Made by a program: the position numbers and the translations under genes. From an uncultured Gammaproteobacteria bacterium (GTDB lineage Bacteria > Pseudomonadota > Gammaproteobacteria > Arenicellales > Poriferihabitantaceae): a DNA stretch of 35,846 bases. Below the pieces are notes generated by a model that was not told the DNA's origin, ran no database searches, and saw only the letters and a list, made by a program, of their open reading frames with translations. The stretch is taken from contig CALKKV010000025.1 of the NCBI GenBank assembly GCA_937992195.1, positions 1 through 35,846 of the forward strand, written 5' to 3'. Of this stretch, positions 7,928 through 16,795 are shown piece after piece (within the stretch, counting starts at the first letter, position 1; the number at the start of each line of letters is the position of its first letter).

Positions 7928-8569
7928 ATGTGCGGACGTTATGCAAACCATGTAAAACAAATGCATGGCTGGGCCGAATTGTTATCAGATTGGCCAGAAG
8001 AAGCGGAAGTAGGCTACAACATTGCGCCAACCCAAATGGTGCCAGCATTTACCGCCGAGCGCGGTTTTGCAATGCGATGGGGAATGGTGCCGTCCTGGTC
8101 AAAAGAGCCAACCAGCCGTTACGCGACATTCAATGCGCGATGTGAATCTGTGGCAGAAAAACCTGCTTTTCGCAACGCCTGGAAACAATCCAACACCTGC
8201 CTGATTCCCGCATTGGGATATTACGAATGGAAAGGCGCAAAGGGCGCAAAACAACCCTGGTTTATACGCCCTAAAGAAGATACGCCTTTGGTTATGGCAG
8301 GGTTGTGGGAACGCTGGCAGGATCAGGAGCAGACGTTATTGTCATGCACTATTCTGACCCAGGCTTCAAAAGGAGAGCTTGAGACGCTACACAGCCGCAT
8401 GCCGTTAATATTGGACCTCGAGCAGGCGGAACAATGGTTGCATGATGGCACTGCGGTTTTTGATCGTTTAATCGCTGAACAACATATTGATGCCGTGGAT
8501 TTCTATGCGGTCAGCACTGCCGTCAATAAATCCAGCACCGAGGGAGAGGAGCTGATTGCCGCTTTATAG
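7928..8569 (+). CDS. yedK: SRAP-domain abasic-site protein (YedK/HMCES family)
   Basis: 213-residue SOS-response-associated peptidase (SRAP) protein. After removal of Met the N-terminal Cys2 (MCGRYA) forms a thiazolidine crosslink with abasic sites in single-stranded DNA, shielding them from cleavage. Other family residues are visible: TFNARCES (Asn and Arg), the Glu in GYYEWKG (about 99) and the active-site His in LHSRMPLIL (about 155). The start is supported by AGGAA 6 nt upstream. The gene diverges from the lexA mutagenesis operon, which fits a shared role in damage tolerance, and converges on the phosphatase gene with a 25-nt gap. No LexA box of its own was found apart from the shared one at 7738. 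Confidence 0.93.
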   Translation: MCGRYANHVKQMHGWAELLSDWPEEAEVGYNIAPTQMVPAFTAERGFAMRWGMVPSWSKEPTSRYATFNARCESVAEKPAFRNAWKQSNTCLIPALGYYEWKGAKGAKQPWFIRPKEDTPLVMAGLWERWQDQEQTLLSCTILTQASKGELETLHSRMPLILDLEQAEQWLHDGTAVFDRLIAEQHIDAVDFYAVSTAVNKSSTEGEELIAAL

Positions 8570-8594
8570 CAGCAACAGAATACAAAACAACGAT

Positions 8595-9200
8595 CTAAAC
8601 AGAATCTATCCGGATGACCGTCATCGTATTGTCTTGCAGACCATAAAAGGTATCCTGAGGATGTTCCAGCATACCCGCTTCGCAGGTGTTCATATTAAGG
8701 TAACAGCCTCTGATCACTCGGCTGACAACACTGTGGGTTACCGCGATATTGATATGTTTAGAATCAAGCTCTGATAACCAGCTTAATACCTTCTTTTCAA
8801 CGTCAGCATAAGATTCGCCTCCCGGCACCGTGTAATTCCATTTGTCATCCTCTCGATGCTTGAGAGCACCTGGGAACTGTTGCTCTATGCCATCATTAGT
8901 CAATCCTGACCAGCGACCGTAATCAAATTCAATTAACCGTGGCTCCTCAATCACAGCATCTGCAGGCAGCTGCAGGATATCTATCAGATATTGAGCCGTG
9001 GTCATGGTCCTACCCAAAGGACTATGGAACAGACGCACTTTTCCTTGCGAAATTTTTTCTGAACCCACCAAAGAACGCAGGCTGGCGGCATAACCTTCTG
9101 CCTGACTGTGCCCAAGCGCGGTCAACGGAGAATCATCAAGACCTTGTTTACGCCTCTGAAAATTCCATTCTGTTTCAGCATGGCGTACCAAATAGATCAT
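8595..9200 (-). CDS. Histidine phosphatase (phosphoglycerate-mutase-like)
   Basis: 201-residue member of the histidine phosphatase superfamily. The signature IYLVRHAETEWN at residues 2-13 contains the phospho-accepting RHG-like triad (RHA here), and the second catalytic His lies in INIAVTHSVVSRVI (about 155). Length fits small GpmB/CobC-like phosphatases rather than full glycolytic mutases. The substrate cannot be told. Its ATG overlaps the stop of the upstream membrane-protein gene in an ATGA arrangement, so the two are probably translated together. Confidence 0.88.
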   Translation of the reverse strand: MIYLVRHAETEWNFQRRKQGLDDSPLTALGHSQAEGYAASLRSLVGSEKISQGKVRLFHSPLGRTMTTAQYLIDILQLPADAVIEEPRLIEFDYGRWSGLTNDGIEQQFPGALKHREDDKWNYTVPGGESYADVEKKVLSWLSELDSKHINIAVTHSVVSRVIRGCYLNMNTCEAGMLEHPQDTFYGLQDNTMTVIRIDSV

Positions 9201-9901
9201 TTTTCCTCTGCGTCCTTGTCAAAGATCTCCTCAAAGCCAAGACCAGTAAGATTCTTTATCACCTTCACCACATAAAACATGATGCCAAGCATCATGATCA
9301 TCGAAGGAATCGCAATCATGGGATAGCTGAGAAAAGTCATTTTTCCAAGCTCTTCATTAAAGGCTACCGTGCCGGTATCACTGGTGACAATAACTTTTGC
9401 CAACACATAATTCATGATTGCAGAAAATACGAATGTGCCGGCCAAGCAATGGTTGGCGAACCGCAACTTTTGGTCAAACTGTGACAACCTGTTTTGTTTC
9501 TCTAACGCGCGCTCTACTCGCTCTGTCGCCATAATGAGCGGATTAAAGAGCAGTTTCTTCACGATTGGAGACCGAGTAAAGCCGGTGACAATCACGCCAA
9601 TACCAAGCAAACTTGGCACCGCAGCTTCCTTAATTGCTAGCCATTTAACATCCAGTTTTAAAAGCCCAATACCGCCTGTTAGCAACACGCTCACCAAGCC
9701 GAGCAACGCAATGTAATTCATTTTACGATTGCGAAGTAAATCGTAACCGCCGTACAACACTGGAAATGCCAGGGCCAATATCAATGCATTTACCGTACCC
9801 AGCTTTTCCGGTGAGCTAAGCTTCATCAGGATCAATGATGGAATCACCACGTTCACCAATATTTCAATTAGGGGTGACGGCTTTTTCTCTGACGGTTGCA
9901 T
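9197..9901 (-). CDS. VC0807-family integral membrane protein
   Basis: 234-residue membrane protein with about six hydrophobic segments: PSLILMKL (near 15), ALILALAFPVLYGGYDLL, YIALLGLVSVLLTGGIGLL, AVPSLLGIGVIVTGF, GTFVFSAIMNYVLAKVIV and PMIAIPSMIMMLGIMFYVV. The pattern resembles the uncharacterised VC0807 family. No catalytic residues are evident. It is first in a two-gene unit with the histidine phosphatase (4-nt overlap), but the family's role is unknown, so no function is assigned. Confidence 0.75.
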   Translation of the reverse strand: MQPSEKKPSPLIEILVNVVIPSLILMKLSSPEKLGTVNALILALAFPVLYGGYDLLRNRKMNYIALLGLVSVLLTGGIGLLKLDVKWLAIKEAAVPSLLGIGVIVTGFTRSPIVKKLLFNPLIMATERVERALEKQNRLSQFDQKLRFANHCLAGTFVFSAIMNYVLAKVIVTSDTGTVAFNEELGKMTFLSYPMIAIPSMIMMLGIMFYVVKVIKNLTGLGFEEIFDKDAEEK

Positions 9902-10146
9902 CTAGATATCAAAAAATGGAGAGGGAGTCACAACAGACATAATTGTCGTTGTCGGGGTTAAATTTGAAGGTGAAGAATCTGCTCATTCTCGGTAGCAGAA
10001 TTCCCCGCCATGCCAGATTAAACACGGTTTAACGCCGAGTCTCAAGGGCAAAACAACAACAAAAGCACTTATAATAGCTGTCTGTATTATTCAATTTTCA
10101 GAACGAAAAATTCGTTTCCTTATTTTACCCACCTCTCCCTTTGAGC

Positions 10147-10743
10147 ATGTCCAAAACAATTGATTATTATCACTTTCTTATCTCTCCCTGGAGCTATGTT
10201 GCGATCGACCGCTTTAATAAGCTCGTGACCAAGCATGGTGCTACGGTGAACTATAAGCCTATCGCAGTAATGCCTACATTTGAAAAAACCGGCGGCGTAC
10301 CGCCTGGGCAGCGTCATCCATCCCGACAACGATTTCGCATGGATGAATTGAAACGCTGGTCTTCCTGGCTGGATATACCGATGAACCATACTCCGGCATT
10401 CTTTCCGGTTGATTGTAGCCTTGCCTCAAAAATGGTGCTTGCAGCGGGCAATGACAATCAAAATGCCGGCGGACTTAGCGATGCAATGTTAACTGCGGTT
10501 TGGCGCGATGAAAAAGATGTCTCCGATGAAGCGACAATTATTGATGTCGCCAATGCCTGCGGCCTGGATGGTCAGGCATTAATTACAACTGCAAAATCTG
10601 ACTCGCTAACTGAGCAATTCGAATCTGTTACTAATGAGGCCCATGAGGGCGATGTATTTGGCTCGCCGACTTATGTCTACAATGGTGAAATCTTTTGGGG
10701 CCAGGACCGTCTGGATTTTCTGGATCGCGCATTAGCCGCATAA
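10147..10743 (+). CDS. 2-hydroxychromene-2-carboxylate isomerase-like (DsbA fold)
   Basis: 198-residue thioredoxin-fold protein of the kappa-GST/HCCA isomerase family. The N-terminal YYHFLISPWSYVAIDRF matches the family pattern in which the Ser of SPWSY replaces the redox CxxC and binds glutathione. The cis-Pro strand follows as FGSPTYVYNGEIFWGQDRL near the C-terminus. HCCA isomerases act in naphthalene degradation, but relatives without such pathways are common and no degradation genes lie nearby, so the substrate is open. The ATG at 10147 is preferred to the TTG two codons earlier because it removes an unusual start; neither has a clear SD. Confidence 0.87.
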   Translation: MSKTIDYYHFLISPWSYVAIDRFNKLVTKHGATVNYKPIAVMPTFEKTGGVPPGQRHPSRQRFRMDELKRWSSWLDIPMNHTPAFFPVDCSLASKMVLAAGNDNQNAGGLSDAMLTAVWRDEKDVSDEATIIDVANACGLDGQALITTAKSDSLTEQFESVTNEAHEGDVFGSPTYVYNGEIFWGQDRLDFLDRALAA

Positions 10744-10790
10744 ATTGCCTATGCTGATTTGGTAACAGCGCAAGTTGTTTATCAAAAAAT

Positions 10791-10826
10791 AAGCGGTAAA
10801 TTCTTGTTTGAATTTACCGCTTTTTT
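10791..10826. terminator. Intrinsic terminator between isomerase and qor
   Basis: A 13-bp perfect stem, AAGCGGTAAATTC / GAATTTACCGCTT (10791-10803 and 10810-10822), has a 6-nt loop and is followed by T residues on the plus strand. It has an A-rich flank as well, so it may serve the convergent qor gene too. Confidence 0.88.
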
Positions 10827-10856
10827 CTTTCCTCTACGTTCAGGTGACCAGCGAGT

Positions 10857-11831
10857 CTATGGTATTAATACCGTACTCCCCGTGGTATTTCGTCCTTCCA
10901 GAGCTTGATGTGCTTTCGCGGCTTCCTCAAGCGGCAATGTTTGATTTACCGCAATATTCAATCGACCACTGCCAATAAAATCGAATAGTGTGGTCGATGC
11001 ATTTTCAAGCCATTCTCTATCATCTAAAAAATGGAATAAGGTTGGACGTGTCAGATAAAAAGATCCCATAGCAAGATCCGAAATCTTAAAATCCTCGACC
11101 GCACCAGAAGACTGCCCAAAAGAGACAATCGTTCCATGACGTTTAAGACAATGCATAGAATCTGGCCATGTGCCAGCGCCAACGCTGTCGTAAACAACGT
11201 CAACCATCGAACCCTCAGTTAACGCTTTGACGCCAGCCACAAAGTCATCGGTCTTATAATTAATGACGTCTTCATAACCATTCTCCAGAGCGAGTTCGCA
11301 TTTCTCATCGCTTCCCGCAGTGCCAATTACTGTAGCTCCTCTGGCCGCTAACCATTGGCCTGCGATCAAGCCAACGCCCCCAGCCGCCGCATGAAACAGT
11401 ACTTTATGCCCGGCTTCGATATTGAAACTATTGTGTATCAAATAATAGGCAGTTAACCCTTTCAACATACACGCCGCTGCGACTTCATCGCTGACACCAT
11501 CAGGAATATGTACAAGGTTGGATACGGCAACATTCCGATGTGAACTGTATGCGCCATTCTTCACAACATAAGCTACCCGATCTCCTTCGCGCAAACCAGA
11601 AACGCCAGAGCCGACTGCTTCTACAACGCCGGCAGCTTCACAACCCAACACCAGATTGTTATCAACCGGCCAGGGGTATCCGCCAGTGCGAATATAGATA
11701 TCGATAAAGTTCACACCAACCGCAGTTTGTCGAACGCTCACTTCATCCGGTGCGGGGCCATCCAGTTCAAATTCTTTTCGAACCAGGTTCTCAGTGCCAC
11801 CGGGTTCGGTGGCGTAAATTGCGTATGCCAT
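10857..11831 (-). CDS. qor: NADPH:quinone oxidoreductase (zinc-independent MDR)
   Basis: 324-residue medium-chain dehydrogenase/reductase of the quinone oxidoreductase branch, which reduces quinones with NADPH. The N-terminal catalytic domain includes GVNFIDIYIRTGGYPW and GCEAAGVVEAVG. The nucleotide-binding motif is HAAAGGVGLIAGQWLAARGA (about 147-166), with the AxxGxxG pattern. The structural and catalytic zinc Cys/His residues of alcohol dehydrogenases are absent, supporting the QOR assignment. It follows hyuA on the same strand after 142 nt, and an operon is uncertain. Confidence 0.9.
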   Translation of the reverse strand: MAYAIYATEPGGTENLVRKEFELDGPAPDEVSVRQTAVGVNFIDIYIRTGGYPWPVDNNLVLGCEAAGVVEAVGSGVSGLREGDRVAYVVKNGAYSSHRNVAVSNLVHIPDGVSDEVAAACMLKGLTAYYLIHNSFNIEAGHKVLFHAAAGGVGLIAGQWLAARGATVIGTAGSDEKCELALENGYEDVINYKTDDFVAGVKALTEGSMVDVVYDSVGAGTWPDSMHCLKRHGTIVSFGQSSGAVEDFKISDLAMGSFYLTRPTLFHFLDDREWLENASTTLFDFIGSGRLNIAVNQTLPLEEAAKAHQALEGRNTTGSTVLIP

Positions 11832-11973
11832 TTGGACTCACATTTAGTAGTTATAGTAAAAGAATATGCAATGTTTCCCCTTCCAGCAACCTTGAATCGT
11901 CAATCAGAATATGTATCTGTCCTACTGATTTCTTTAAAAATCAACAACACCAAGGGTTTGCGAAAATCTGACT

Positions 11974-13983
11974 TTATTGCATCAAAAGATTTGGTCTACC
12001 GGAAGCAACGGCGGTAATTGTGGCGCTGACAAAAAGCTCACCATCGATATCATGTTTTACATGATTGGCATCCTGACTTATACGGGTTTCGATAGAGCTC
12101 GCGCCGGCGGATTCAGCCAGAGCCACCGCTTCTCCCGTAGCAAGCTCACGCGCCTTCTCAAGCGCTAGCTCCAGGCTTTCAAAGCGGATCGGCTTGTCTT
12201 TATGAAACAGATAATAAATTCCAAACTCGGGTTGGGTCACGGTGATGTGCGACATCTGAACGACCGCACCCATCACAGCGCCTATTGCATTGGCGGTATC
12301 CGCATTTTCCGGCAGGCTCAAGTCCACTTTTAATAATCGCGCGACCTCGGGAAAATAATCTGCAGCAGGGCCGCCCACCGCAACGATAGGATAACCCTCG
12401 GCAAATTTTATTTGAAACAAGGGACTCGCTTCATCTGCTTCTCTCTCCTTCAAGACAATATCGGCAAGTAGTTTAGTGAGCTGGTAAGAACGGGAATCAA
12501 CCAGCTTTCCATGTTGATTCAAACCCGCCTCAATCAACTTTTGACTTATTCCTCGCGTCACCATCTGGAAAACTTGTTTACAGGGTGAAATCGCATCCCC
12601 TATTTCCCAATCACCGCAGCCATAAAGATGACGCATCTGTCGCGCGAATAATTTCGCACCCAACTCCGCAGCGTGTTCATTCCAGTGGGTGCTCATACCC
12701 AGCACATGGGTAGCATCCGATGGCGTAAAGCCGCTATAGATCACCAACCCTAATCGCTCCATACGCGCCAGTGCGCGCATCAATTGGCGGTTGTTATCCG
12801 CCAGCGATTCCAGCTCAATGGGGCCGCTTTCAAGACGCTCCCATGCCGCCATCTCGATATCATTAAGCTGTCTTAGCAGCACATCATTTTGTTGATGCCG
12901 TATCGCAAACTTGTTATTCCGAGGACTGGGGCTGGACTCCAGCTGACGTTCCAGCTTTGCAACCACTTCAGGATACTGATGCGCGAGTAAACTCATTGGC
13001 ACCACTCTGCGCTGGGAAATAGACAGCTCTCCTTTAAAGCGAACCTCACTGTCACCACCGAGACCAATGGAAAAAACCCGTATTGCCTCGACCATGGGTT
13101 GCCAGTCACCGATACGCGCTCCGTCCTCACAAAGCTCAGGCTGGCCGTTGCTGACTATAGCGATGTCTGTAGTGGTGCCACCGATATCGACAACAATTGC
13201 ATCTTTTTTACCGCTCAATGCACAGGCGCCAATCACACTCGCAGCAGGACCGGATAGCACCGTTGCAACCGGTTGCAATAACGCTGTGCTCGCATTCACC
13301 AATGACCCATCTCCTTTTACAATCATTAGCGGCGCGGCAATATTTTTTTCTTTTAAAATATTTTCAACCGAATTAATCAACGACTGAATATATAAAATCA
13401 TGCGCGCATTCAATGCTGCAGTTAACGCCCGTCGCGGCGCGCCAAGGGAAGACGCCAGCTCGTGACCACAAGCTACTGGCTTTCCGGTCAGCTCTAAGAC
13501 CAGATCACGCAAGATTAACTCATGAGAGGTGTTACGCGTTCCAAACATTGCCGAGACTGCGAATGCGGATACACGATCTTTTTGACTGAGTATCGCCGCT
13601 TTTGCCTTTCCAATGTCCAAGGGCTCTTGCTCGTTGCCAGTGGCATTATGTCCGCCAGCAAGTAGCGTGATGGAATCACGATCAAGAATATCGTATAGAC
13701 CACTCTTTTCGATTTGACCCGCATCATATCCGGGTAGTAAAACTGAAACCGGGGCGCCACGTCCTTCCACTACTGAGTTGGTAGATAGCGTAGTAGACAG
13801 CGCTACCAAATTGACTTCTGCCAACAACTCTGAAGGGAGACTCGAAATGGCATTTCCGATACCCACCGTTAAATCAAACGGCGTGGTCAGGCTTTTGTTT
13901 TTGGCAACAACCTTTTGTCTGCCATCTACGATGACAGCATCGGTGTAGGTACCGCCAGTATCAATGCCGAGTTGGTAGGCCAT
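11974..13983 (-). CDS. Hydantoinase/oxoprolinase family protein (HyuA-like)
   Basis: 669-residue HyuA-type subunit with an actin-like ATPase fold. Phosphate-binding loops are seen as GIDTGGTYTDAVIVDG (6-21) and IVVDIGGTTTDIAIVS (about 266-281), with SIGLGGDSEVRF and GGPAADYFPEV further on. HyuA proteins open cyclic amides (hydantoins, 5-oxoproline) or carboxylate acetone/acetophenone, usually with a separate HyuB subunit. No HyuB gene is adjacent, so the substrate and the partner are unknown. A glycine of the common SIGAGGGS motif is changed to Asp here (SIGLGGDS), which may mark a subfamily. Confidence 0.85.
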   Translation of the reverse strand: MAYQLGIDTGGTYTDAVIVDGRQKVVAKNKSLTTPFDLTVGIGNAISSLPSELLAEVNLVALSTTLSTNSVVEGRGAPVSVLLPGYDAGQIEKSGLYDILDRDSITLLAGGHNATGNEQEPLDIGKAKAAILSQKDRVSAFAVSAMFGTRNTSHELILRDLVLELTGKPVACGHELASSLGAPRRALTAALNARMILYIQSLINSVENILKEKNIAAPLMIVKGDGSLVNASTALLQPVATVLSGPAASVIGACALSGKKDAIVVDIGGTTTDIAIVSNGQPELCEDGARIGDWQPMVEAIRVFSIGLGGDSEVRFKGELSISQRRVVPMSLLAHQYPEVVAKLERQLESSPSPRNNKFAIRHQQNDVLLRQLNDIEMAAWERLESGPIELESLADNNRQLMRALARMERLGLVIYSGFTPSDATHVLGMSTHWNEHAAELGAKLFARQMRHLYGCGDWEIGDAISPCKQVFQMVTRGISQKLIEAGLNQHGKLVDSRSYQLTKLLADIVLKEREADEASPLFQIKFAEGYPIVAVGGPAADYFPEVARLLKVDLSLPENADTANAIGAVMGAVVQMSHITVTQPEFGIYYLFHKDKPIRFESLELALEKARELATGEAVALAESAGASSIETRISQDANHVKHDIDGELFVSATITAVASGRPNLLMQ

Positions 13984-14072
13984 GGGGTGCAGGTGAAATT
14001 CGCAAAACCGCGATTCTAAACTAACCTACCCGAATAAAACCGAGCCTCAGACAAATAAATTTTGGCTGAATT

Positions 14073-14786
14073 TCATGGTTTAAAGCGATTGCCTAGCGAC
14101 TGATAGAACTTTCTCATATGGAAGGCTGCGTGCTCGCTTTCATACCCAAAAGAAGCACCCTCTGGGCAGGCGCGCCGGGCCTGACAACCCTGAGAATGGC
14201 AGAGCGCCTCAGGCTGCTGATCCAAAAAATGAAAGCAGCTTTCAACGTCATATCCATCGGAGGTAAATGCCTTAACCGGACAACCTGCTAAACACGGCTG
14301 ATCTTCGCAAGTTACGCAAGGGCTTGCGCTCACCCTATTGGACGTATCCAAACCGTTAAGGCGATGTCTAAATGCGATCGCAAAACGATAGGCATGCCAC
14401 AAGCCATATTCAGGGTGGATCAACATTCCCAAACGCGATGATTCCAGCTGCTCGGCTTTTTTTGCCCAGCGCAGAAAAGGTTGAAACGGAGGACCACCAA
14501 ATGGAAATAACGCTATGCCCTGCCACTGCTCGGCAAGTTGATTACCAATTCGTGTGCTCCAGCGATCGAGCGGATCTGCTAAACCATCTGCATACTCTTT
14601 TGAGGACGAAAACTCAGACCACAAAGAGGATCCTGCGTTGCCAAATAACACAAGAGAAGCAGTCGCTTCTCCATTCGATAAATCCGGAACAGAATCCTGG
14701 GTTTCAACATGAAAACCTCCGCGTATAACTAAACCATATTTCTGCGCGCTTTGATTCAGCGTTTCGATATCAAGCTTATTTGGCAT
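14073..14786 (-). CDS. 4Fe-4S dicluster-type ferredoxin domain protein
   Basis: Protein of 237 residues with a C-terminal iron-sulfur domain. Cysteines occur as CVTCEDQPCLAGCP (CX2CX4CX3CP) and then CHSQGCQARRACP, enough for one or two 4Fe-4S clusters in an arrangement resembling the QueG/ferredoxin class. The N-terminal ~130 residues are not recognised and lack cobalamin-binding features. ATG 14786 is used; a TTG at 14807 would add seven residues. It lies 23-43 nt downstream of the LysR gene on the same strand and may be co-transcribed. An electron-transfer or small-molecule reductase role is an inference. Confidence 0.72.
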   Translation of the reverse strand: MPNKLDIETLNQSAQKYGLVIRGGFHVETQDSVPDLSNGEATASLVLFGNAGSSLWSEFSSSKEYADGLADPLDRWSTRIGNQLAEQWQGIALFPFGGPPFQPFLRWAKKAEQLESSRLGMLIHPEYGLWHAYRFAIAFRHRLNGLDTSNRVSASPCVTCEDQPCLAGCPVKAFTSDGYDVESCFHFLDQQPEALCHSQGCQARRACPEGASFGYESEHAAFHMRKFYQSLGNRFKP

Positions 14787-14829
14787 AATTTCAATCTCAT
14801 TATTCAATTGTGCTTGGGCAAAAAAGCGC

Positions 14830-15738
14830 TTAAATATTCTGATATTTAAGATGGTCCGATAACGCTTGCTGCTGCAACCAGGTGATAAATGCCTGAGTTG
14901 CAGCAGTTGGCGGATGATCGCTTGGGTAGACGATGTAATAACTGAAATTTGAGGGTTGAGAGATTTCGAAAGGTTTTATGAGCTGCCCTCTCGCGATATC
15001 TTTTTTTACCAGCTGACTGCGGGCTAAAGCAACACCATCGCCTTCAATAGCAGACTGTACTGCCATCGCAGAATCGGTGTACACCGGGCCTTTATCCGGA
15101 TCAACTTTATCCGCACCGGCAACCACCAGCCATTGCCGCCAGTCTCCATGACCGTCGTCGTGGAGCAGGACATGATGCTCAAGATCTTCTGGCATTCGCA
15201 AAGGATGTGCGCTCTCCATAATACTTGGACTACAAACTGGGAAAATATCTTCATCCATCAAATGGATACTCACAAGTCCCGGATATGTTCCAGAACCATA
15301 GCGAATGGCCAGGTCAATATCCTCATCCTGGAAATTCGTCATTCCTCTCGATGGCGCAAGTCTAAAATCAATATCCGGATGCGCTTTAAGAAACAAACCC
15401 AGTCTCGGTACCAACCAGCGAGATGCAAATGACGGTAGTAGAGAGACGGTTAATGTATCGGGATTACTCGCATCCACCATTTGCGCCAGGCCTTGATCTA
15501 GCACATTAAACATCTGATCCACGTATGGAAGAAATCGCTCCCCGGATTCCGACAATGCCAGACTGCGATTTCCACGGACAAACAAAGAGACGTTCAAGAA
15601 CTCTTCCAGCGACTTTATTTGGTGGCTCACCGCGGCTTGCGTGACATGCAATTCTTCAGCCGCAATGGTGAAGGACAGGCAATGTGCTGCAGCACGAAAG
15701 CTGCGTAAGGCACCTAATGGAGGTGTTCTTGAGGACAT
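14830..15738 (-). CDS. LysR-family regulator, GcvA-like
   Basis: 302-residue LysR-type transcriptional regulator. The N-terminal HTH spans about residues 5-65 and reads PLGALRSFRAAAHCLSFT followed by ELHVTQAAVSHQIKSLE, the form typical of GcvA-like members. The effector domain follows (SLLPSFASRWLVPRLGLF onward). GcvA itself activates glycine cleavage genes, but none are visible here. Likely targets are itself, the downstream Fe-S gene, or the divergent DUF1127 gene 128 nt away. Confidence 0.9.
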   Translation of the reverse strand: MSSRTPPLGALRSFRAAAHCLSFTIAAEELHVTQAAVSHQIKSLEEFLNVSLFVRGNRSLALSESGERFLPYVDQMFNVLDQGLAQMVDASNPDTLTVSLLPSFASRWLVPRLGLFLKAHPDIDFRLAPSRGMTNFQDEDIDLAIRYGSGTYPGLVSIHLMDEDIFPVCSPSIMESAHPLRMPEDLEHHVLLHDDGHGDWRQWLVVAGADKVDPDKGPVYTDSAMAVQSAIEGDGVALARSQLVKKDIARGQLIKPFEISQPSNFSYYIVYPSDHPPTAATQAFITWLQQQALSDHLKYQNI

Positions 15739-15866
15739 TCAGATTACTAAAACTAATGCGTTAGATGAAAAACCATCGTTTGTTCAATTGACAATATCCC
15801 AGTAAATTAAACACATCAACAGGATATCCAGGAACTATACACCACAACCAACAGCCGGAGGCTATT

Positions 15867-16112
15867 ATGTCAAATTATCTGAACACGGTTAAAGAATCAC
15901 GATTCGCTGCATCTGCACGCACGCTAATCGAGACAATGCACGCGACCAACAATGCGAAACCAACCTCGATAAAAGAGATACTGGACCTGTGGGTAACTCG
16001 CTTCAAACAACGACGTGCGCTGGGAAATTTACCGGACCATCTACTTAAGGATATCGGGATCAGCCGTCAGGCTGCATTCGAAGAAGCCTGCAAACCGTTC
16101 TGGCAGACTTAA
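15867..16112 (+). CDS. DUF1127 (YjiS-like) small protein
   Basis: 81-residue basic protein whose C-terminal half, WVTRFKQRRALGNLPDHLLK then DIGISRQAAFEEA, is the DUF1127 motif. Short DUF1127 proteins have been linked to RNA turnover and to phosphate and carbon metabolism in alphaproteobacteria, while the role of the longer gammaproteobacterial kind is unclear. The start is supported by GGAGG 7 nt upstream. A TTGACA hexamer at 15788-15793 is a possible -35 element, though no good -10 is seen at the right spacing. The gene diverges from the LysR regulator. Confidence 0.85.
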   Translation: MSNYLNTVKESRFAASARTLIETMHATNNAKPTSIKEILDLWVTRFKQRRALGNLPDHLLKDIGISRQAAFEEACKPFWQT

Positions 16113-16132
16113 GTCAGGGGAGAGCGGTTAGA

Positions 16133-16213
16133 GGAACACCTGCTTCGCCTTCCTCGACGGGGCAGGTGCTTCCCTTGCAGTCAGCGCAGTTGATCAAACA
16201 CTGCGCTGATCTT
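16133..16213. terminator. Paired hairpins with intrinsic terminator
   Basis: Two stems follow the DUF1127 gene. The first pairs GGAACACCTGC (16133-16143) with GCAGGTGCTTCC (16162-16173). The second is a perfect 10-bp stem, TCAGCGCAGT / ACTGCGCTGA (16181-16190 and 16200-16209), followed by TCTTTT. The second looks like the plus-strand terminator and separates this gene from the convergent dcd. Confidence 0.75.
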
Positions 16214-16228
16214 TTAAACAAAGGGTCC

Positions 16229-16795
16229 CTAAGCCTTAGGTAAGGTCACTCCGGTCTGACCCTGATATTTACCACCGCGATCACGGTAGGAAGTTTCACA
16301 AACCTCGTCGGACTCGAAAAACAACACCTGGGCGACACCTTCATTGGCGTAAATCTTTGCCGGTAAAGTGGTGGTATTGGAAAATTCAAGGGTCACATAA
16401 CCCTCCCATTCGGGCTCAAATGGTGTGACATTGACGATAATTCCGCATCGCGCATAGGTGCTTTTACCTAGACATATCGTTAGAACGCTGCGCGGAATCC
16501 GAAAATATTCCACGGTTCGCGCGAGCGCGAAAGAATTCGGCGGAATGATACAAACATCACCGGTAACGTCGACAAAGCTTTTATCGTCGAAATCTTTTGG
16601 GTCAACGATCGCCGAATTGATATTGGTAAAAATCTTGAACTCATTAGAGCAGCGTATATCGTAGCCATAGCTCGACGTACCATAGGAAATAACTTTCTGA
16701 CCCTCCTGCTCTCGAACCTGGCCTGGTTCAAATGGCTCAATCATGCCCTCAGATTCGGCCATACGCCGAATCCAGCGATCGGATTTAATTGCCAT
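16229..16795 (-). CDS. dcd: dCTP deaminase
   Basis: 188-residue trimeric enzyme that deaminates dCTP to dUTP for thymidylate synthesis. Family motifs are visible: [15 protein letters not shown] near 42, the nucleotide-binding [20 protein letters not shown] (about 110-129) with the downstream catalytic Glu region [13 protein letters not shown], and the C-terminal [18 protein letters not shown]. Length matches the E. coli enzyme (193). Its ATG shares one base with the mrp stop (TAATG), implying translational coupling to mrp. Confidence 0.96.
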   Translation of the reverse strand: MAIKSDRWIRRMAESEGMIEPFEPGQVREQEGQKVISYGTSSYGYDIRCSNEFKIFTNINSAIVDPKDFDDKSFVDVTGDVCIIPPNSFALARTVEYFRIPRSVLTICLGKSTYARCGIIVNVTPFEPEWEGYVTLEFSNTTTLPAKIYANEGVAQVLFFESDEVCETSYRDRGGKYQGQTGVTLPKA

